A stretch of DNA of 18,976 bases from an uncultured Lachnospiraceae bacterium (GCA_910585075.1 CAJUED010000065.1:1-18976), one strand, 5' to 3'. Positions 7,293 to 14,988 are shown, counted from the stretch's first letter. Made by a program: numbers and translations. Notes: generated from the letters alone by a model not told the origin.

Positions 7293-7472
7293 CTTTTTTG
7301 TTTTCTTTTTTCAGTTGTCAAAGGAAAAATTATGTGGCCGGGTGCAATAAAACCGGATGGAAATATCATGCAAACGGGATTTTTTATTTCCCGTAAACTA
7401 TACAAACAGCAGACTTTTGGATATAATACAATCAGATAATATAAAATGCCTGAAAGAAAGGAGTTCTTTATA

Positions 7473-7694
7473 ATGTTAGCAGCAGTAAAAGGATATTACA
7501 ATGGTACTCATATTGTAATCAATGAAGACATCAAATTAAACACTGGCCAGGAAGTAATTGTGACGATACTTGATACACAAAATTCATCTGAAAAAAATAT
7601 TGATTTAAAAAAATATATGGGCAGAGGTGATAAAATGTTTTATACCGATGCACAGGATTATATAAAGGAGATGCGTGGTAATGACAGAATATAA
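7473..7694 (+). CDS. Antitoxin of a PIN-toxin pair (putative)
   Basis: 73 residues. The N-terminal half (residues 1-36), with pattern AAVKGYYNGTHIVINE and GQEVIVTILD, looks like the short beta-strand DNA-binding domain of AbrB-like or DUF104/DUF2281-type antitoxins. The C-terminal half is charged and probably disordered until it wraps the toxin. The start at 7473 is set by AAGGAG (7458-7463), spaced 9 bases; the longer frame starting at 7446 would place this site inside the gene. The last 14 bases overlap the toxin gene. The pair is clearly more AT-rich than its neighbours, a sign of recent transfer. The antitoxin role is inferred mainly from position and size. Confidence 0.7.
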   Translation: MLAAVKGYYNGTHIVINEDIKLNTGQEVIVTILDTQNSSEKNIDLKKYMGRGDKMFYTDAQDYIKEMRGNDRI

Positions 7695-8103
7695 CAAAAT
7701 TTTTTTAGATACGGCTCCCCTTATTTATTTTCTTGACGCAGATATAAATTACGCAGAAAAAGTCGAAAAAATTTTCGAAAGGATTATTAAGCATAAAAGT
7801 TTAATGGTAACCTCTGCCATTACATACACAGAATATTTGACCTTTCCATACCGAACAGGAAATACAGAGAAAGTAAATGTTTTTTTCGAGTTTCTATCAG
7901 ACTGTAATATACAAATATTTCCAATCGATATAAACATAGCTAAAAAAGCAGCTCTGATTCGTGCCAAATATAAGGATTTTAAGACGATGGACTGTCTCCA
8001 ATTAGCAACCGCCTGTCTGTTGCAATGCGATTTATTCCTTACCAATGATAAACAATTACTTCAATTTGGTGAACTGACATGCGTTACTGTAGATAATTTT
8101 TAG
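7681..8103 (+). CDS. PIN-domain ribonuclease toxin (VapC-like)
   Basis: 140 residues, the usual length for a VapC-type toxin. The acidic metal-binding residues of the PIN fold are all present: Asp10 (FLDTAPLIYFLD), Glu51 (TYTEYL), Asp104 (KTMDCLQLATA) and Asp123 (LTNDKQLL). The enzyme is therefore probably an active Mg2+-dependent endoribonuclease held in check by the preceding protein. The start at 7681 has AAAGGAG (7664-7670) at a spacing of 10; a GTG at 7675 would be too close to it. The gene begins inside the antitoxin gene, typical of coupled toxin-antitoxin pairs. Its stop lies 3 bp from the convergent stop of the ECF S component gene. The RNA target cannot be read from the sequence. 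Confidence 0.85.
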   Translation: MTEYNKIFLDTAPLIYFLDADINYAEKVEKIFERIIKHKSLMVTSAITYTEYLTFPYRTGNTEKVNVFFEFLSDCNIQIFPIDINIAKKAALIRAKYKDFKTMDCLQLATACLLQCDLFLTNDKQLLQFGELTCVTVDNF

Positions 8104-8106
8104 ATT

Positions 8107-8628
8107 CTACTCCCCTTTCTCCACATTCCCCTCCGCCAGCCGCAGTGCAAACACCACCGGCATGATCAATATCCCGCAGAAGAAATTACTGACCCCATGG
8201 ATGCAGTCCCAGGGAAGGCCTGCCACCACCCAGGCAACCGTCTGTTTAAAGCTCAGCCCGTACAATACCGCCTGCACAGGAGCGTACAGGGTTCCAAATA
8301 AAAAGCCATGCGCCGCACACACCGCCATGTACATAAAGACCTGTATCTTCTTTGGCATCTGTTTCGGAAGCAGCATCACAGCTCCCCAAAGTACTGTCCA
8401 TAAATATAAATAGGGAATCCACCAGGCGGCAAATCCACAAAAGATACCATTTAAAATCACATAAATATAAATGGGATACAGCGCCTTTTTCCTGTAGACA
8501 ATGGTATATGCAATTGTAAGTACTCCCAGCAGGTGAATGTTGGGCAGCATTTCCATCACCATCTTAGAGGCATACATAACACCGCCCAGCATTCCAAATA
8601 CTGCCATTTCCCTGACTGTCAGCTTCAT
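8107..8628 (-). CDS. ECF transporter S component (substrate-specific membrane subunit)
   Basis: 173 residues with about five or six hydrophobic segments (near 8-26, 32-45, 50-66, 72-86, 94-118, 130-165). Size, topology and the short cytoplasmic start match substrate-binding S components of energy-coupling-factor vitamin transporters. No ATPase or T subunit is in the window, so it probably shares a general ECF module (group II). A lipoprotein with a transcobalamin-like DUF4430 domain is encoded 67 bp upstream. This makes a cobamide or other corrinoid-related ligand plausible, but no B12 riboswitch is visible and the specificity remains open. The ribosome site is GGGAGAAG just before the ATG. 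Confidence 0.75.
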   Translation of the reverse strand: MKLTVREMAVFGMLGGVMYASKMVMEMLPNIHLLGVLTIAYTIVYRKKALYPIYIYVILNGIFCGFAAWWIPYLYLWTVLWGAVMLLPKQMPKKIQVFMYMAVCAAHGFLFGTLYAPVQAVLYGLSFKQTVAWVVAGLPWDCIHGVSNFFCGILIMPVVFALRLAEGNVEKGE

Positions 8629-8695
8629 ATCTTCTCCCTGTAATCATTCATATTATGTCCACGTCATGCCATCGGGGCATCTCACTGCCACTGCT

Positions 8696-9157
8696 TTATT
8701 CCATCTTAAAAGAATAACTGCTCCCTTCCTCTATCTCCGTGGAGTCAACCCCTGACGTGGCGTATTCTCCATTGACATAAAAAGCCCAGTACACACCGTC
8801 CGTATCATAATCGGCACTTACGCCGTTCACTGTCTTCACATAAAGTCCATACTCACTTTCATCCCCGGAAATCAGTCCAATCTCCGTAAGGGCATCCCCA
8901 ACGGTTTCCTGGTCGGTATGAATCTCGAATTTCACTTCGGCGCCCTCTTTGTCCGCCACAGTTAAATCAAACTGCTTACTTCCTTCCCCCAGCACACTGC
9001 CGTCTTCCCAGACATTCTGTTCCCCCCCGGATGCATCTGCCACCGTGCTCTCGTCTTTCCCTGTGCCCTTACAGCCGGTCAGCTGAAAAGCCATAGCCGC
9101 TGCCAGTACCATACAGACAATCATTGATGATAATCTTTTGTTCCATTTTGCTTTCAT
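8696..9157 (-). CDS. DUF4430 (transcobalamin-like C-terminal domain) lipoprotein
   Basis: 153 residues. A signal peptide ends at the lipobox QLTGC (Cys29), followed by a short acidic linker of Gly, Ser and Asp. Residues about 62-153 match the DUF4430 pattern: a conserved early strand (FDLTVADKEG), the VGDAL helix, the GLYVKTVNGV strand, and the hallmark GVYWAFYVNGEYATSGV followed by a final EGSSYSF strand. In animals the related fold caps the B12-binding site of transcobalamin and intrinsic factor; in bacteria the ligand is generally unknown. The gene lies directly before an ECF S component on the same strand, suggesting that it hands a ligand to that membrane protein. The ribosome site is GAGGAG, 6-8 bases before the ATG. 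An AT-rich stretch at 9187-9198 may hold a promoter. Confidence 0.8.
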   Translation of the reverse strand: MKAKWNKRLSSMIVCMVLAAAMAFQLTGCKGTGKDESTVADASGGEQNVWEDGSVLGEGSKQFDLTVADKEGAEVKFEIHTDQETVGDALTEIGLISGDESEYGLYVKTVNGVSADYDTDGVYWAFYVNGEYATSGVDSTEIEEGSSYSFKME

Positions 9158-9210
9158 AATTTTTCTCCTCTTTCTCTTTCTTTTTCTATAATATAATCCA
9201 CTGCTGCCCG

Positions 9211-10218
9211 CTACATCACAATAGCCGCCACCAACGGAATGGTCACCACAGACAGAATCGTTGTCAACGCAACCCCCTTTGAGGCCATCTCATAATCTCC
9301 GTCATACTGCTGCGCCAGCATGGCTGTCATACTTCCCACCGGAGTTGCCAGCATGACCATGCACACCCCGCATATGATCTCATTGCTCACAAACTGCCGT
9401 ATCATAAGTACTCCCGCCACCGGAACAATGATCAGCTTAATCAGGGAGAACAAGAGCAGCCTTACATCCGTAAACAATTTCTTTAAATCTATTGTGGCAA
9501 GGGACGCACCGATAATCATCATGCTAAGAGGCGCTGTCAGATTGCTTAAATTCGTCACGGTTGTCTTTACAAAATCAGGGATTGGAATGCTGAACAGATA
9601 AATAATCATGGATAGAATACAGGCAACAACACCAATGTTCAGCACCTTTCCTACAAGCCCGGACTTTTTGTCTGTCCCTGCGACCTTTCCCCTGACCCTC
9701 TCTCCGGCTTCATCTGTGGATTTTCCGCCACTCTCTCCTTCAGGCTTTTTCCGTAGAGAAGACGCCTCTTTGCTTTCCATGGATATGGCGGATATCCCAT
9801 ACGTGTAAATCAGGACATTATACGGAACCATGAAAAGAGAAGCATATAGCAGCGCGCCGTTTCCATATAAAGCGCTGATTACCGGGAATCCCATAAATCC
9901 AATATTGGAAAAAACCGTCATCGCACGGTAGGCTCCCCAACTCCTTTTCTCCACCCGCAAAAGCCGCGGCAGAAGCGAAGCAAGCACCAACAGCAACGCA
10001 TACATAACAATCACAATGACAATGGTCTGCGCCAGCTCCCTTCCTTGGATTTTTTCTTCTCCCATACAACCCGTCAGCACCAGCGCCGGGTTTGCAATAT
10101 TGACTACGATTGCGGAGAGCTTCTTGCTCACCTCATCCGTTATCACTGATTTTTTGTAACAGAAATAGCCTATCGCCATTAAAATAAAAAGCACAAGCAT
10201 CTGCTGTAAAAGTAACAT
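9211..10218 (-). CDS. Auxin efflux carrier (AEC) family permease
   Basis: 335 residues. The typical AEC layout is visible: five membrane segments (residues 3-20, 32-50, 65-85, 100-118, 125-142), a hydrophilic middle loop (about 150-190), then five more segments (195-215, 230-248, 258-278, 285-305, 312-332). Conserved family patterns include NIANPALVLTG, FSNIGFMGFPV and APLSMMIIGASL. Bacterial members move carboxylates such as malate or other small anions; the substrate is not determinable here. The middle loop is long and rich in Lys, Glu and Gly. I prefer the start at 10218 because the ribosome site sits 8 bases before it; the ATG at 10230 directly abuts that site. No functional link to the neighbouring genes is evident. 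Confidence 0.85.
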   Translation of the reverse strand: MLLLQQMLVLFILMAIGYFCYKKSVITDEVSKKLSAIVVNIANPALVLTGCMGEEKIQGRELAQTIVIVIVMYALLLVLASLLPRLLRVEKRSWGAYRAMTVFSNIGFMGFPVISALYGNGALLYASLFMVPYNVLIYTYGISAISMESKEASSLRKKPEGESGGKSTDEAGERVRGKVAGTDKKSGLVGKVLNIGVVACILSMIIYLFSIPIPDFVKTTVTNLSNLTAPLSMMIIGASLATIDLKKLFTDVRLLLFSLIKLIIVPVAGVLMIRQFVSNEIICGVCMVMLATPVGSMTAMLAQQYDGDYEMASKGVALTTILSVVTIPLVAAIVM

Positions 10219-10226
10219 AAAAATTT

Positions 10227-10235
10227 CCATCCTTT
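10227..10235 (-). promoter_or_regulatory. Ribosome binding site that decides the AEC start
   Basis: On the minus strand this reads AAAGGATGG. It includes the first bases of the upstream in-frame ATG (10230) and lies 8 bases before the ATG at 10218, favouring the shorter protein. Confidence 0.5.
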
Positions 10236-10278
10236 GCTTCTATATATTATATTTTTCGCTTCGTTCCCATAGTTAATA

Positions 10279-10371
10279 TGGCCAATTGCCAATCCCTGCA
10301 AAAGCCGCTCCGGCTCGTTGCCATGAGTGTCCCAGACCGTGAACCATACGCCTGAAAACGCCAATTGGACA
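10279..10371 (-). repeat. Degenerate copy D of the palindromic repeat
   Basis: On the minus strand AATTGGCGTTTTCAGGCGTA matches the left half of copy B (AATTGCCTTTTCGGGCTTA), and CTTTTGCAGGGATTGG-CAATT matches its right half. The outer arms TGGCCAATTG and CAATTGGACA pair 9 of 10. The middle is replaced by about 40 unrelated bases with a small hairpin AGCCG/CGGCT, and the terminal repeats are largely lost. It lies 21 bp past the YlmH stop codon, as the intact copies do for their genes. A 70-codon open frame across it (10391-10179, minus) is best explained as chance. Confidence 0.45.
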
Positions 10372-10392
10372 CATGCGCCGCTGTCAGACATT

Positions 10393-11157
10393 TTATTTCA
10401 CTTGGCCATAGCACATGACAGTTGCATGAATCTTACCTTTCTTGCTGACGCCCTGCTGCCCCAAATACTCAAACTTCCCATATCCCCTAACGCTTATTAT
10501 ATCCCCTTTTCTAAGAATCTGGCTATTGTTTTCGCAGAATCTCCCGCCCACAAATACCTTTTTCTGTCTGAAAAGCTCAATCGCTTCACTGCGGGAGAGC
10601 CTGTACACCTTTGCCAGCACACCGTCGATCCGTTCGGAGGATATCTGTATCTTAAGCTCCGTCCTGTCCAAATCGGAAGAATCGGGAATCTCCTTCGCCC
10701 TGCCACACCTCACGGAAGTATGCTTTATCTTGTTTAAATTTTCTATAATAAAATCAGCCATCCCCTGGGTACAAAAAATGTATCCGGTATTTTCCCTAAG
10801 CCAGATATCCCCAAGGGTGCTTCTCTCAATTCCAAGATTCATAAGGGCCCCAAGAAAGTCCCTGTGGGTCAGGTCATCTGCAAACTTAGCCGCCAGAGGT
10901 TTCGCCTCGATACAGGCAATTGGAAATTCTTCCTCATAGCCAAGCTCATCCTCACTGCCAAACCGCACCATCACCCGTTCACAGAGCTCACTTCCCCCAA
11001 AGACTTTGTGGGGAACATAGGACAGCTCCTTTTCCATATCATAAAAACAGGCCTGATCGGCCAGCGCCAGGAAGCCTGTAAAAGTATACTGATTCTTATC
11101 ATAACACTTACGGGCAAGATCCCGAAAACGCTTTTTCAATAGTTCTTCTGTTTCCAT
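10393..11157 (-). CDS. ylmH: YlmH-like S4-domain RNA-binding protein
   Basis: 254 residues, the usual length for YlmH. Residues 1-165 form the YlmH N-terminal region with the conserved TFTGFLALADQ segment, the VRFG/EDELGYEEEFPIACIEA stretch, and THRDFLGALMNLGIERSTLGDI followed by a YIFC motif. Residues about 178-238 are an S4 RNA-binding domain (RIDGVLAKVYRLSRSEAIELF, VFVGGR, LRKGDIISVRGYGKFEY). In Firmicutes YlmH binds ribosomal complexes and has been linked to rescue of stalled nascent chains; the gene normally sits in the dcw/ylm division cluster. Here it is isolated from division genes. The start at 11157 has AGGTG 8 bases upstream; the ATG at 11163 is too close to that site. Confidence 0.88.
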   Translation of the reverse strand: METEELLKKRFRDLARKCYDKNQYTFTGFLALADQACFYDMEKELSYVPHKVFGGSELCERVMVRFGSEDELGYEEEFPIACIEAKPLAAKFADDLTHRDFLGALMNLGIERSTLGDIWLRENTGYIFCTQGMADFIIENLNKIKHTSVRCGRAKEIPDSSDLDRTELKIQISSERIDGVLAKVYRLSRSEAIELFRQKKVFVGGRFCENNSQILRKGDIISVRGYGKFEYLGQQGVSKKGKIHATVMCYGQVK

Positions 11158-11182
11158 CTGCATTCACCTATATTTTTATTAA

Positions 11183-11374
11183 CCAATTATCCATAATGTG
11201 ATACTATATATAATAGCCATAAAGGAAAAACAAGCAAACGACGCTGCGCTTCGCGAGACTCTTATTGCCTCAAACGCTGTCATGCTTTGTAAGCCGGCTT
11301 ATTTGAGTGAAGATTATAAAAGTAAATCTTTCAAAGACAAATTTGCAGGCTACTGGCAGGAATGGAGATTATAA
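11183..11374 (+). other. Open frame of unknown status joined to the glycosidase start by TAATG
   Basis: An open plus-strand frame runs from 11183 to TAA (11372-11374), whose last A is the first base of the glycosidase ATG. The only conventional start is GTG at 11198 (58 codons) and it has no ribosome site. Codons look natural, and the translation ends KDKFAGYWQEWRL. I do not recognise it. It could be the broken C-terminus of a lost gene, a coupled leader peptide, or a decayed repeat: it contains 10 bases identical to 14880-14889 and GGAAAAACAAGC as found inverted at 153-164. Palindrome AAGCCGGCTT (11291-11300) sits inside stem CTCAAA/TTTGAG (11269-11307). TATAAT occurs at 11209-11214. The remaining bases between YlmH and the glycosidase show nothing else. 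Confidence 0.35.
11364..11367 (+). promoter_or_regulatory. Ribosome binding site that decides the glycosidase start
   Basis: GGAG lies 6 bases before the ATG at 11374. The upstream in-frame ATG at 11362 overlaps this site and has only CAGGA directly against it, so the shorter protein is preferred. Confidence 0.55.
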
Positions 11375-13224
11375 TGAATTTAAAAGACGCTGTCAAAAGT
11401 ATCATCAAGCCTCATAAAAACGATAAATTCACGTCCCTTTACACTAAATGGGGGGAAAATTTGAACCCAACCAATCCTCTGCCTGAATATCCCCGCCCCC
11501 AAATGCGGCGGGAGAGCTTTCTTTCCCTGAACGGATACTGGGATTACGCCATCACCGATAAGAACACTGCTCCCACTGAATTTGACGGGAAAATTCTGGT
11601 TCCCTTTTCTCCCGAAGCCGCCCTCTCAGGCGTAAACAGACAGCTCCGGCCTTCTGAATTTCTCTGGTACCGCACCCTGCTTCCTGATTCATGTAAAAAT
11701 CCTTCCCCGAACATGCGCCTTATCCTTCATTTTGGCGCAGTGGACTATGAAGCGGAACTTTTCATAAATGGGAATACCGTCCTTACCCATACCGGCGGAT
11801 ATCTGCCCTTTCATGCGGATGTTACCGACTATTTAAACGGCCATTGTAATGAACTCCTGCTAAAGGTTAAGGATACCACAGGTCTTGGAAGTGAAGCAAG
11901 AGGAAAACAGACCCTTTCCCGGGGCGGCATCTTTTACACTGCTCAAAGCGGTATCTGGCAGAGCGTATGGCTGGAACAGGTTCCCGTCTCTTACATAGAA
12001 AATCTGTGGTTTGAGACAGACTATGACAATCGCAGGGTAACCGCCCATATTTCCGCCCACGCTGCCGGGACGGCGCCTTCCTTCTCCTTATCCCTTTTAT
12101 GCAAAGGACAGGAAATTCTCTACAAATCCTTTGCCCCAAAAACTCCGGACACCGATGCCAAAACAGGCGGAACAGCTAAAAAAGACAAACTCCTTTCCGG
12201 CTCTCTTTCCTTCACCGTTCCTGAGGAATCTTTTCACAGCTGGAGCCCGGAAGACCCTTTTTTATACGATATAAAGCTTACCTTCTGTGAGGATACGGTA
12301 CAAAGCTATTTTGCCATGCGCCATTTTTCCATAGAAATACCGAAAGAGGCACCCAATAAAATACCTGTATTTTGCTTAAATCACAAGCCTTATTTCCTGA
12401 TGGGCGTTCTAGATCAGGGCTACTGGCCGGACGGACTCTACACCGCCCCTTCGGATGAAGCTCTCATTTATGACATCACTGCCATGAAATCTCTTGGCTT
12501 TAATATGTTGCGCAAACATATCAAGGTGGAATCTGCCAGATGGTACTACCACTGCGACCGGCTTGGCATGATTGTCTGCCAGGACATGGTAAACGGCGGC
12601 AGCCGCTATCATATGCCGGTCATCAGCTACCTTCCCACCCTGTTTCCCCGGCTCTCCGCCCACCTTAAGGACTCTCATTACGCCATGCTCTCACGAAAAG
12701 ATATGGCCGCCCGCAGGCAATGGGAAAAAGAATCCTTGGAGACGGTTAACTATCTGAAATTTTTCCCTTCCATCGCCATATGGGTGCCCTTTAACGAAGG
12801 CTGGGGCCAGTTTGACACCGTCCGCATCACAAACCTCATACGAAAGGCGGACAAAAGCCGTCTGATTGATTCCGCCAGCGGCTGGTTTGACCAGAACTGC
12901 GGCGACTTTGTCAGTGTCCACAATTATTTCCGTCCCCTCACCGTTTCCGTGAAAAACTGGGGCAGCCGGGCCTTCTTTTTGTCCGAGTACGGAGGCTACG
13001 CCTGCCATTTAAAGGGTCATTCCAGCGTGGAAAGAATCTTTGGCTACAAACGTTATGATTCCCTTTCGGAATTTAGGGAAGCCTACCACAATCTGATTGA
13101 AAACTCCCTCCTTCCCCTGAAATCCCAGGGGCTTAGCGGTGCTGTGTACACACAGCTTTCCGATGTGGAGGAGGAAGTCAACGGTATATTGTCCTACGAC
13201 AGAAAGGTCAATAAGCTGGCCTAA
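11374..13224 (+). CDS. Glycoside hydrolase family 2 protein (beta-galactosidase/glucuronidase-like)
   Basis: 616 residues without a signal peptide, so cytoplasmic. The order of domains is typical for GH2: a sugar-binding jelly roll (about 45-205, with LNGYWDYAI and GAVDYEAELFINGN), an immunoglobulin-like sandwich (210-322), then the TIM-barrel catalytic domain (330-616). The acid/base is Glu475 in VPFNEGWGQF; the nucleophile is probably Glu538 in FLSEYGGY. MLRKHIKVESARWYYHCDRLGM is a normal GH2 barrel segment. It should release a terminal beta-linked sugar from imported oligosaccharides; which sugar cannot be told. A Lys/Thr-rich linker (256-275) interrupts the sandwich. The gene stands alone and its TAA overlaps the TAG of the convergent MATE gene. 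The start was chosen from the GGAG site upstream. Confidence 0.88.
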   Translation: MNLKDAVKSIIKPHKNDKFTSLYTKWGENLNPTNPLPEYPRPQMRRESFLSLNGYWDYAITDKNTAPTEFDGKILVPFSPEAALSGVNRQLRPSEFLWYRTLLPDSCKNPSPNMRLILHFGAVDYEAELFINGNTVLTHTGGYLPFHADVTDYLNGHCNELLLKVKDTTGLGSEARGKQTLSRGGIFYTAQSGIWQSVWLEQVPVSYIENLWFETDYDNRRVTAHISAHAAGTAPSFSLSLLCKGQEILYKSFAPKTPDTDAKTGGTAKKDKLLSGSLSFTVPEESFHSWSPEDPFLYDIKLTFCEDTVQSYFAMRHFSIEIPKEAPNKIPVFCLNHKPYFLMGVLDQGYWPDGLYTAPSDEALIYDITAMKSLGFNMLRKHIKVESARWYYHCDRLGMIVCQDMVNGGSRYHMPVISYLPTLFPRLSAHLKDSHYAMLSRKDMAARRQWEKESLETVNYLKFFPSIAIWVPFNEGWGQFDTVRITNLIRKADKSRLIDSASGWFDQNCGDFVSVHNYFRPLTVSVKNWGSRAFFLSEYGGYACHLKGHSSVERIFGYKRYDSLSEFREAYHNLIENSLLPLKSQGLSGAVYTQLSDVEEEVNGILSYDRKVNKLA

Positions 13225-14576
13225 TTTGGCCCCATCATTCTTTCCAGCTTGCGTCTCACATGGATGTAGGCAGGAATCAGAAAAGCGTCCGCCGACACCC
13301 AGGCAAGGGGGCCGGCAAAACATGCCCCTGTAAATCCCAGCGCAGGAACCAGCACAAGACCGGTCAGGGTCCTTGCCACCATCTCAAACACCCCTGCCAG
13401 AATAGCAAAGGTACTAAATCCCATTCCCTGTATCATAAAACGGATGATATTCACCAGTGCCAGGGGAATGAAAAACGTGCTGTTAATCACCAGAAGCTTT
13501 CTTGCGTTCGCCAGAATTTCTCCTTCTGATGCATCTACAAAAAATGATGCCAGATTATCACCAAAGAAGTACATCACCACCAGGGCAACCAGTGAATAAC
13601 ATGCTCCCAATAAAATGCAGGATTTCAGGCCGCTGTCAAGCCGCTCCAGTTTTTTTGCTCCCACATTCTGCCCGCCATAGGTGGCCATGGTGGAACCCAT
13701 AGCATCAAAGGGACAGCTGAAAAACATACTTACCTTACTGCCTGCCGTCACCGTAGCAACCGCCAGAGAGCCCAGTGTGTTAACCGAGGTCTGCAAGATG
13801 ATTCCGCCGATAGCCGTAATGGAATATTGCAGCCCCATAGGAATCCCCATGCCGCAGAGCACCTTCATCCTCTCCCAGTCAGCCCTCCATTCTTCCCTTG
13901 TAATATGTAAAATCTCAAACTTCTTTTTCATATAGTAAAGGCATAAAAGCCCGGAAATCAGCTGTGATACCACCGTCGCCACACCTGCCCCGGCCACACC
14001 CATCTTAAACACAACAATACACAGAACATCCAGCCCGATATTCAGTCCTGATGAGAGCAGCAAAAATACCAACGGCGTTTTTGAGTCTCCCATAGAGCGG
14101 ATGATGCCGGACAAAATATTGTAAAGATAAGTGGCGGGAATCCCAATAAAAATAATCAAAATATAGCTGTAAGCATCCTCAAGAATATCCGCCGGAGTGT
14201 TCATCCATACAAGGATATTTCTGCAAAGCAGGCTTACCACCACTGTCATAACCGTCGCAAATGCTATGGAGAGCCACACACTGTTTGCAACAAACTCCCG
14301 CATCCCCACGTAATCCTTGGCGCCAAATTTCTGGGCCACAGGAATGGCAAAGCCGCTGCACACACCGCTACAGAAACCGATGATCATAAAGTTGACCGAA
14401 CCGGTCGAGCCTACTCCTGCCAGAGCCTTCACTCCCAGAAACTGCCCAACGATAACCGTGTCAACCACACTGTAAAACTGCTGGCACAGAAAACCAAGCA
14501 AAAGCGGTATGGAAAACTCCAAAATTAATTTCATGGGAGAACCCACTGTCATATCTCTTGTTGAATTCTTCGCCAT
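13221..14576 (-). CDS. MATE-family efflux transporter
   Basis: 451 residues with twelve hydrophobic segments in two related halves, the normal size and layout of a bacterial MATE exporter. Family patterns are clear: SIPLLLGFLCQQFYSVVDTVIVGQFLG in the first helices, GVGSTGSV, a repeat of this logic in GLQYSITAIGGIILQTSVNTLGS, and a middle cytoplasmic segment RADWERMKVLCGMG. Such proteins export cationic drugs, dyes or metabolites in exchange for Na+ or H+; the substrate is unknown. The start at 14576 has AAGGAGG (14585-14591) at a spacing of 8; in-frame starts further upstream, up to 14669, would run through the structured leader. The leader (14611-14725) can fold into several hairpins and may regulate the gene. 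The 3' end overlaps the glycosidase by 4 bp. Confidence 0.9.
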   Translation of the reverse strand: MAKNSTRDMTVGSPMKLILEFSIPLLLGFLCQQFYSVVDTVIVGQFLGVKALAGVGSTGSVNFMIIGFCSGVCSGFAIPVAQKFGAKDYVGMREFVANSVWLSIAFATVMTVVVSLLCRNILVWMNTPADILEDAYSYILIIFIGIPATYLYNILSGIIRSMGDSKTPLVFLLLSSGLNIGLDVLCIVVFKMGVAGAGVATVVSQLISGLLCLYYMKKKFEILHITREEWRADWERMKVLCGMGIPMGLQYSITAIGGIILQTSVNTLGSLAVATVTAGSKVSMFFSCPFDAMGSTMATYGGQNVGAKKLERLDSGLKSCILLGACYSLVALVVMYFFGDNLASFFVDASEGEILANARKLLVINSTFFIPLALVNIIRFMIQGMGFSTFAILAGVFEMVARTLTGLVLVPALGFTGACFAGPLAWVSADAFLIPAYIHVRRKLERMMGPN

Positions 14577-14610
14577 ATCCTTATCCTCCTTCAAAGTCAG
14601 TGTCATATCA

Positions 14611-14725
14611 CCGCAAGTCAATAACCCCGCTGCAAGCAACGGGGCATGGACCCTCGCGGCATTCGTCAAATCAGCTTGCTGATTTTATGCTCGTGCAAGC
14701 ACGACACTTGACTCATTGCTCGCGG
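14611..14725 (-). promoter_or_regulatory. Structured leader of the MATE gene (candidate cis-regulatory RNA or repeat)
   Basis: Closing pairs CCGC (14611-14614)/GCGG (14722-14725) and AGTCAA (14616-14621)/TTGACT (14708-14713) enclose three hairpins: CCCCG-TGC/GCA-CGGGG (14625-14644), AAATCAGC/GCTGATTT (14668-14685) and TCGTGC/GCACGA (14691-14704). The junction resembles a cloverleaf. It ends 20 bases before the MATE ribosome site, and a -10-like TATACT lies just upstream on the minus strand (14738-14743). It matches no riboswitch class I know. The stretch 14745-14880 shows nothing recognisable. A short shared string (AATGCCGC) links it weakly to 61-172. Confidence 0.4.
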
Positions 14726-14896
14726 GAATCACATAAGAGTATAATCACATTCCCCTGAAAAGGATAGAATCATTTTTCACAAAAAAAGTAAAAATCTCTC
14801 CGCAAGAAAAGTGTTTTTTACCATAAGTTACGTCCCCTTTCCGGTTCTTCCCCTATGTCCTGCGCAGAGACTTATTATGTCAAACGCTGCCACTCC

Positions 14897-14983
14897 CTGC
14901 AGGCCGTAATGCTGCAACGCAGCAAATTTCTATATGCGGCCCTGTGCATAAAGACAGGCGGATGCAACACTCCGCACCCGCCC
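14897..14983 (+). repeat. Composite hairpin block, copy 2
   Basis: CTGCAGG, TGCTGC-AAC-GCAGCA (14910-14924), TATGCGGCCCT, CCTGT/ACAGG (14941-14958) and GCGGA/TCCGC (14958-14975) follow the order of copy 1 at 5343-5434. The last hairpin has different bases from copy 1 but the same position, suggesting that structure is kept. Palindrome copy C starts 5 bp further on. A 82-codon open frame over both (14855-15103) is not credible as a gene. Confidence 0.6.
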
Positions 14984-14988
14984 GAATA

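Noticed and set aside
7446..7472. Longer antitoxin start at 7446
   Set aside because: The AAGGAG site at 7458-7463 would then lie inside the gene and no site precedes 7446.
9158..9211. Possible B12 riboswitch upstream of the DUF4430 gene
   Set aside because: The gap is about 50 bases, far too short for the aptamer, and no B12-box-like sequence is visible there or upstream of the AEC gene.
10179..10391. Minus-strand 70-codon frame starting 1 bp after the YlmH stop
   Set aside because: It covers the degenerate palindrome copy D and runs into the AEC gene in another frame; no good ribosome site. Natural-looking codons are explained by the repeat.
14611..14725. tRNA gene suggested by the cloverleaf-like fold
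   Set aside because: Arm lengths, loop sequences and the lack of a TTC-type T arm and acceptor stem do not fit any tRNA.
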